Positions 59,601 to 64,000 of a stretch of DNA of 64,000 nucleotides are shown piece by piece (within the stretch, counting starts at the first letter, position 1; each line of letters begins with the position of its first letter). A program made the position numbers and the translations under genes. The DNA is taken from assembly GCA_944990035.1 (NCBI GenBank), contig CALYLX010000126.1, positions 992,001 to 1,056,000 on the forward strand. The letters are read 5' to 3'. A model generated the notes under the pieces. It saw only the letters and a program-made list of their open reading frames with translations, was not told the DNA's origin and made no database searches. Origin of the DNA: Clitopilus passeckerianus (taxonomy: Eukaryota > Basidiomycota > Agaricomycetes > Agaricales > Entolomataceae).

Positions 59601-62600
59601 TGGCTCAAACGTAGGATGATAATCTGGCTGCCGTATTATCGGATCATCTAGCAAAGCAGAAAGTCGCCGCACAAAGTCGAAACAACCACCCAAATCTTTC
59701 ATCGGCGCCAACATCGGAAGGATTCCCAATCGGAAGCAGTGACTACCTCTCATTGCGTCGGATGCTCCTTGCCCGATATGCTGCGCCGTGGCTTCAGGTG
59801 CTATGTAACTACGACCAGCAAAATTTTTCTGATATGGTCTATGGTGCTTGCACAGTGATTTCCAGGAAAAACCTCTTCGTACTGAGAAATGACAACAATG
59901 CAAAGGTAGACACAACTTCAATCATCATCAACCGAGGCTAATCTCGATGTTAAGGTCTCTCTGACATCTCATAACGACAATCTTCTGCGAGCATTATCTA
60001 AGCTGGGCCGGGTCGCAGTGATCGACTCTGTATCAGACGACTTGGTTCGCCAATGGCTTCAAAGTCTTGCAGACTTTGACTTGGGTGATCAGGTTGGGCC
60101 CGTCCCTCTACTCCATTAAGTGCTTGTCTAAAAACCTTACAGGCGATGCCCTCAATTCCACGGATATTCACCAGAGAAACAGACCTAGAGCAGCTTGAAC
60201 AAAATAACGGACCTTGGCGTTTGCTGATCTCGAAGGCCAGAGAGAACAGAGATGGCTTTTCTCGCAGTATTGATTGGATATACCTGATATCAATCTCTAA
60301 AGCAGAGCTACCACCACCTTTACTCAAGCTGCTCGTTGAACTCGCCTCTACCTATGAGGATATCTTCCCCGAAGCTTTGATCCTTCTCAAAAGTGTGCTG
60401 AATGCAGCATGGTCATCTTCTACGCCTCAGTTCTCGATACGGCGAACAATAATCGAGTTGACTACGCTATTATCAGCTTCCGTCGTTCGGAACATCACAA
60501 TGGGTGTATCTGTTGAGGATAGGTAAAATTTCCTCTACGCCAGAAGGCACTGGCTGACGAAATAAATGTGATCCAGGATACTTTTCATCCGCCTCTGCTT
60601 CGCATCCTTTCTCGTAGCTGCTGGCTGCGATAGGGGCAGACTCCTCGAGCTGGCCTTGGTGGAAAACAATGACATCAGCGGGTCCTCTGCCCTGTAGGTA
60701 CCTCTACAAGATGTCTGTCAGGATTCTCACACTTGTATCAGGCGCCGAGAAGGAGGGCGAAATACTGCCCCCGAAGACCCATTGACCTTGACAGGAGAAT
60801 TTTTGGACGCTATCAGCCATTATCTCACTATGGCAGATCGCACTGTGACCTGTTTGGTAATGAAATTCTTTACCGCATTCCTTGTAGACACGCCTTCCTT
60901 GGAGTCACATGAAGGGGATAATTTTATTCTGCGCAATGGGGAGCTTCTGGCAACCTGGTAAGAGTTAGAAGAATTTCCAAGATTCCAAGTAGACCAAGTC
61001 TGACAGTGAATGCAGCATGTGGGAAGTCTATGGCATCCGTGACCAGACTCTTTCTCCTGTTAGGGCCCGACTTTTGCTGCGTATATTCAATGTAGACTCT
61101 GGTCCATTTGAAAAGTTGCTGAAAGCTACTACTAGTAGCCATCCGGCTACCCCTTGGGAACAAAGGTACTTCCTCCATCTTCACATATTGTTTGTCTCAT
61201 CAACGAGTAGGTTGTCAGCGGCAAATCGCGCATTCGCAGTTATTCTGGACATTGGCAACCTGGCCGTGGTAAAGGAAGCAGTGGCGCAACACCAGTCGGT
61301 TGCAGCGGTTCTCCGGATCTTCTTTGGTATGATGTGGGCCGACCCCGACGTACGTGATCGCAGTCATTCCTGACTTCCCATTTGAACCGTGATTACGCAG
61401 GAGGAAATCAGGGCTAGCATTGAAACAATGTGTGCGGCGTTGCTGCCTGCCCACTTTGATGCCATTTCGTTGTGCTGGGACGTTCATCTTTCTAGTTTAA
61501 CACCTTCAGGGAGGATCGACCTCATCAACTTTCTTTCTCAACTACAGGCGTATACTGCGACGAGAAAACGTAAGGCGATTCAATCTCAATACACGGTGTA
61601 GTCTCAAAAGATCCGTCAGTATTATCGTGGGGTGCCATGGTTAGTATCCTGGAATCCATAGCAGAAGAGGTCGAGTCCGGGCACTTCGTACGTTGCAGTC
61701 CTTCAGCAGGTTCTCTATCCGGTAATTGACAGCACATACGTTCTGAACCAGCCCGATATCGATATCGAACTTTCACGGGTCTGTCGCTATCGTCCCGTTA
61801 AATATCCTGAGCAATATGAACTAACTCAAGCCCGTCACAAGACGTCGATCCTCTGCTTTGCGTTGCAGATGGCATCCAACGGCATCGAGATAGGTGGCGC
61901 CGAACTTCTGTATCTAAAGTACCATCTACTCCAAGCTTTTGGGTTTCGGGATGTCGCAATCGTTCCTCTTCAAAGCAAGCATGGTTTCCGAGTTCAATTC
62001 GGAGAGCTCCAAGAGCTTGCTACCGGCGCCATTTCTTGTTTACATGCGTTCGTACGCCTCCTCGACTCGTCTCGCACTATCGACCTGGCGGCAGCGGTCA
62101 TTGCGAACACCAACTTGCAGGATGAAAAACATGTCACTGGGCTGATAGGATCAGTCTTCGTTGATGTGTTTCTGAATCTCTTCTGTAGCTTGCGGGACTG
62201 GACCGTCCTACCTTTCTTGACACTCAAGCATCTTCTGGAGGGGCTGTGCATAACCATCAACAAGCATGACTTTGACGGCAGAGCTCTGAGGCATCTCCAG
62301 CAACCCTCCGCCGGGCGGTCTCAAAGTCAATCGAGCTTCTTTCTGAGGAGATTAATCAGGAGTTGCGCCAAATCATTATGTCTGCCATGCGGACGTTTGT
62401 GCAGCGATGGAGCGGTTTCATGGGATCAATACTCTAGTAAGCGATTGCATGATCCCACAGAGACTACGATTCTAACAAGTATTGTAGCACCTCTATAGAA
62501 GCCGCTGCTCAGGTCATAGCTTCACAAGGCAGCGATGGCTCTGATATGGTTGTAGCTCAAGCAACGTCCTATCTACAAGAAGTCTTCTCAATGTCAGCAC

Positions 62601-64000
62601 AAACCCTTGACTTCGAGATTGGACAATTGCCAACTGACATGTCTAAAATCTAGGTATGCACAAAATGGCATCTTTTCAAATTTATTCAAGGTAAGCCGCC
62701 GATTTTCTATCGTTGAATGGATGTCCTGATTCATTTACTGGCAGCGTTCTCTTGATCGCGACTTTTTCTGGGTGCTTGGGGAGGTCTTGAGCAATCAAAC
62801 TGGAAAGGTTGCAGAAATACATGAAGCCCTACTAAGGGATGTTCTTGGCCGTGTAGTCGAGAACGACCAGGCCGAGGCACAGATCATGCTGAAGCACTTC
62901 CAAAGCTTTGTCGAGAGGGCGCCCAACATCGAGATGAGCGCTTCCCTCGCAAATTGTACGCCAACTTTCAAGGACCCATGCCACGTTCTTGCTTATATTT
63001 CTTAGATATTTCCCATCAGCTGTTGCAGCTGAGTAGGCGATCTATTGAGTGGGAAATTACCACTGCGGACTGCAACCCCATCCTAGAAATTCTAGCAACA
63101 ATGATCAAGCGTAACAAGAATGTCGCAAGAGTGAGCAGCCTAGCATCAGCGATAGATCTAATTTAACTGGTCCCTTCTCAGAATTTCCTTCCTTCCTCTG
63201 AGACAATCCTCCGTATTCTGATACACAGGTCTCATCTCAAGAAGGAAAGTCTGGTGCATTTACTCAAAGAAGCGCCTATATTGCCGAGGCCGTCCTCTGA
63301 CTCGTCCTCTCAACAATCCGCAACCAGTCTACTCCAGCTTCTGGCAGAGATACTACTGGATGCACTTCGCCTCAAATCACGAGTGCCTTCGCCCACAATG
63401 ACCGCAATGATCGAGGTAAGCTTTATTATTCATAGCTTTGGAATCCATTGATCAGGAACTCCTCAGGCTTTGTGCGATGGAGATCTCCGTCCGGGAACAG
63501 GAAAACCGGCGACTAGATCTCCAGACATGCTAGAAGCTGGGGTGCATTATATCCAGGCCAGCAACTGGTTCAGCGCGAGCACAGCCGACGATTTCGCGGC
63601 TGCATTCGCCATCTCGAAGGAGGTGTGCTCAGTTTTGCTCAAGGATCCCAGAGAAATCGTGATCCTGTTTGATCGTTGTGCAGAGGTTTGGATCATTACT
63701 TTGTGACATCCCGTCTCTGAACAACTGTCTTTAGAGGCTTCCACAGAGCAGGACCACCGTGCGCGCCTGGAACACGCTAATTATGGCAGCGCTTTCGGGT
63801 ATTCACCCACAACAACATCTCGCCTCACTGCTAACCCAGTTGTCCACCTTTTCAAGCGTCCATCATAGAGGTATGCAGGCCTATCTCCTAGGGCAAGGTT
63901 GGGGAGCTCCAGATGTCTCTCTGGTGGATCTCAACCATGGTTACATTGCGATTAAACTTTGGGTGTTATTGGCCTTGAAATCTTCAATGGGCGATAACGA
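56672..64000 (+). CDS. Very large helical-repeat protein with Cys-rich fingers, possibly UNC80-like (3' truncated)
   Basis: At least 20 exons reach the window end without a stop. It starts MDSPPRIPRINVDVGEYTFS. Two Cys/His clusters sit at about 58290-58380 (CLIQDCPTC...LLCPFC...HFYC) and 58550-58680 (LCFICQSP...MNCSACMLFAHQGC), resembling C1 or PHD-type fingers. The rest is long amphipathic helices like HEAT/ARM repeats (e.g. VLMKFFTAFLVD, SEEINQELRQIIMSAM). Fungal proteins of this size with an UNC80 C-terminal domain exist, but the diagnostic end is outside the window, so the name is a guess. In-phase introns explain apparent frame changes at 57535-57578, 61688-61751 and 62956-63005; one at 62290 stays open. 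Confidence 0.6.

Noticed and set aside
61688..61751. Apparent frameshift near a stretch reading VLYPVIDSTYVLNQ
   Set aside because: The GTACGT donor and ACCAG acceptor give a 64-nt in-phase intron, although the skipped bases look coding.
62956..63005. Apparent frameshift in the large gene
   Set aside because: A 50-nt intron with donor GTACGC and acceptor TTAG restores phase (SLAN to YISHQLLQ).

Overview
The window is nuclear DNA from a filamentous basidiomycete, most likely an Agaricomycete. It carries about 34 protein-coding loci in 64 kb. Almost every gene is cut by several introns of roughly 45-65 nt with GT-AG (occasionally GC-AG) borders. Intergenic gaps are short, and the products are typical fungal housekeeping proteins plus mushroom-type families (DUF4246, DUF4211, a secreted double-psi beta-barrel protein). 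I recognised no rRNA, tRNA, CRISPR array, transposon or virus-like sequence. Gene models below were built by joining exons by eye; for most of them the spliced length is an exact multiple of three.

Layout. 1-9.8 kb: 3' end of SRP54, a small membrane protein, a methyltransferase, poly(A)-binding protein PAB1, a SCAMP, a secreted barrel protein, then a gene-poor kilobase. 9.8-21 kb: COQ11-like reductase, mitochondrial adenylate kinase, N-terminal methyltransferase NTM1, fork-protection factor Csm3/TIPIN, WD40 protein CMR1, sphingoid base kinase, a second methyltransferase. 21-29.4 kb: NUP133, COA8-like, AIM34-like SAP protein, an unrecognised conserved protein. 29.7-34.1 kb: tandem pair of DUF4246 genes, both damaged. 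34.2-48 kb: HTD2-like dehydratase, PRCC-like protein, STE11 MAPKKK, TRM1, ATX1, an APC amino-acid permease, exosome subunit MTR3. 48-52.9 kb: NSRP1-like splicing factor, a divergent kinase, an RRM protein, TAF13. 53-56.5 kb: tandem pair of DUF4211 genes, one intact and one decayed. 56.7-64 kb: a very large protein with zinc-finger motifs (possibly UNC80-like) running off the end.

Most genes stand in convergent or divergent pairs. Several divergent starts are only 65-160 bp apart (MTR3/NSRP1, NTM1/Csm3, DUF4211/large protein), so these pairs probably share promoters. Functional themes are RNA metabolism (PAB1, PRCC, NSRP1, MTR3, TRM1, RRM), replication and chromatin (Csm3, CMR1, TAF13, DUF4211) and mitochondria (ADK2, COA8, AIM34, HTD2, COQ11). 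They look like ordinary fungal gene scatter, not a cluster.

The main oddity is a set of reading-frame breaks. Some lie in genes that should be essential (NUP133, MTR3, CMR1, Csm3), where a sequencing or assembly error is the simplest explanation. Others, in the DUF4246 and DUF4211 duplicates, look like real decay because an aligned neighbouring paralogue shows the undamaged form. I found no convincing undescribed multi-gene system.
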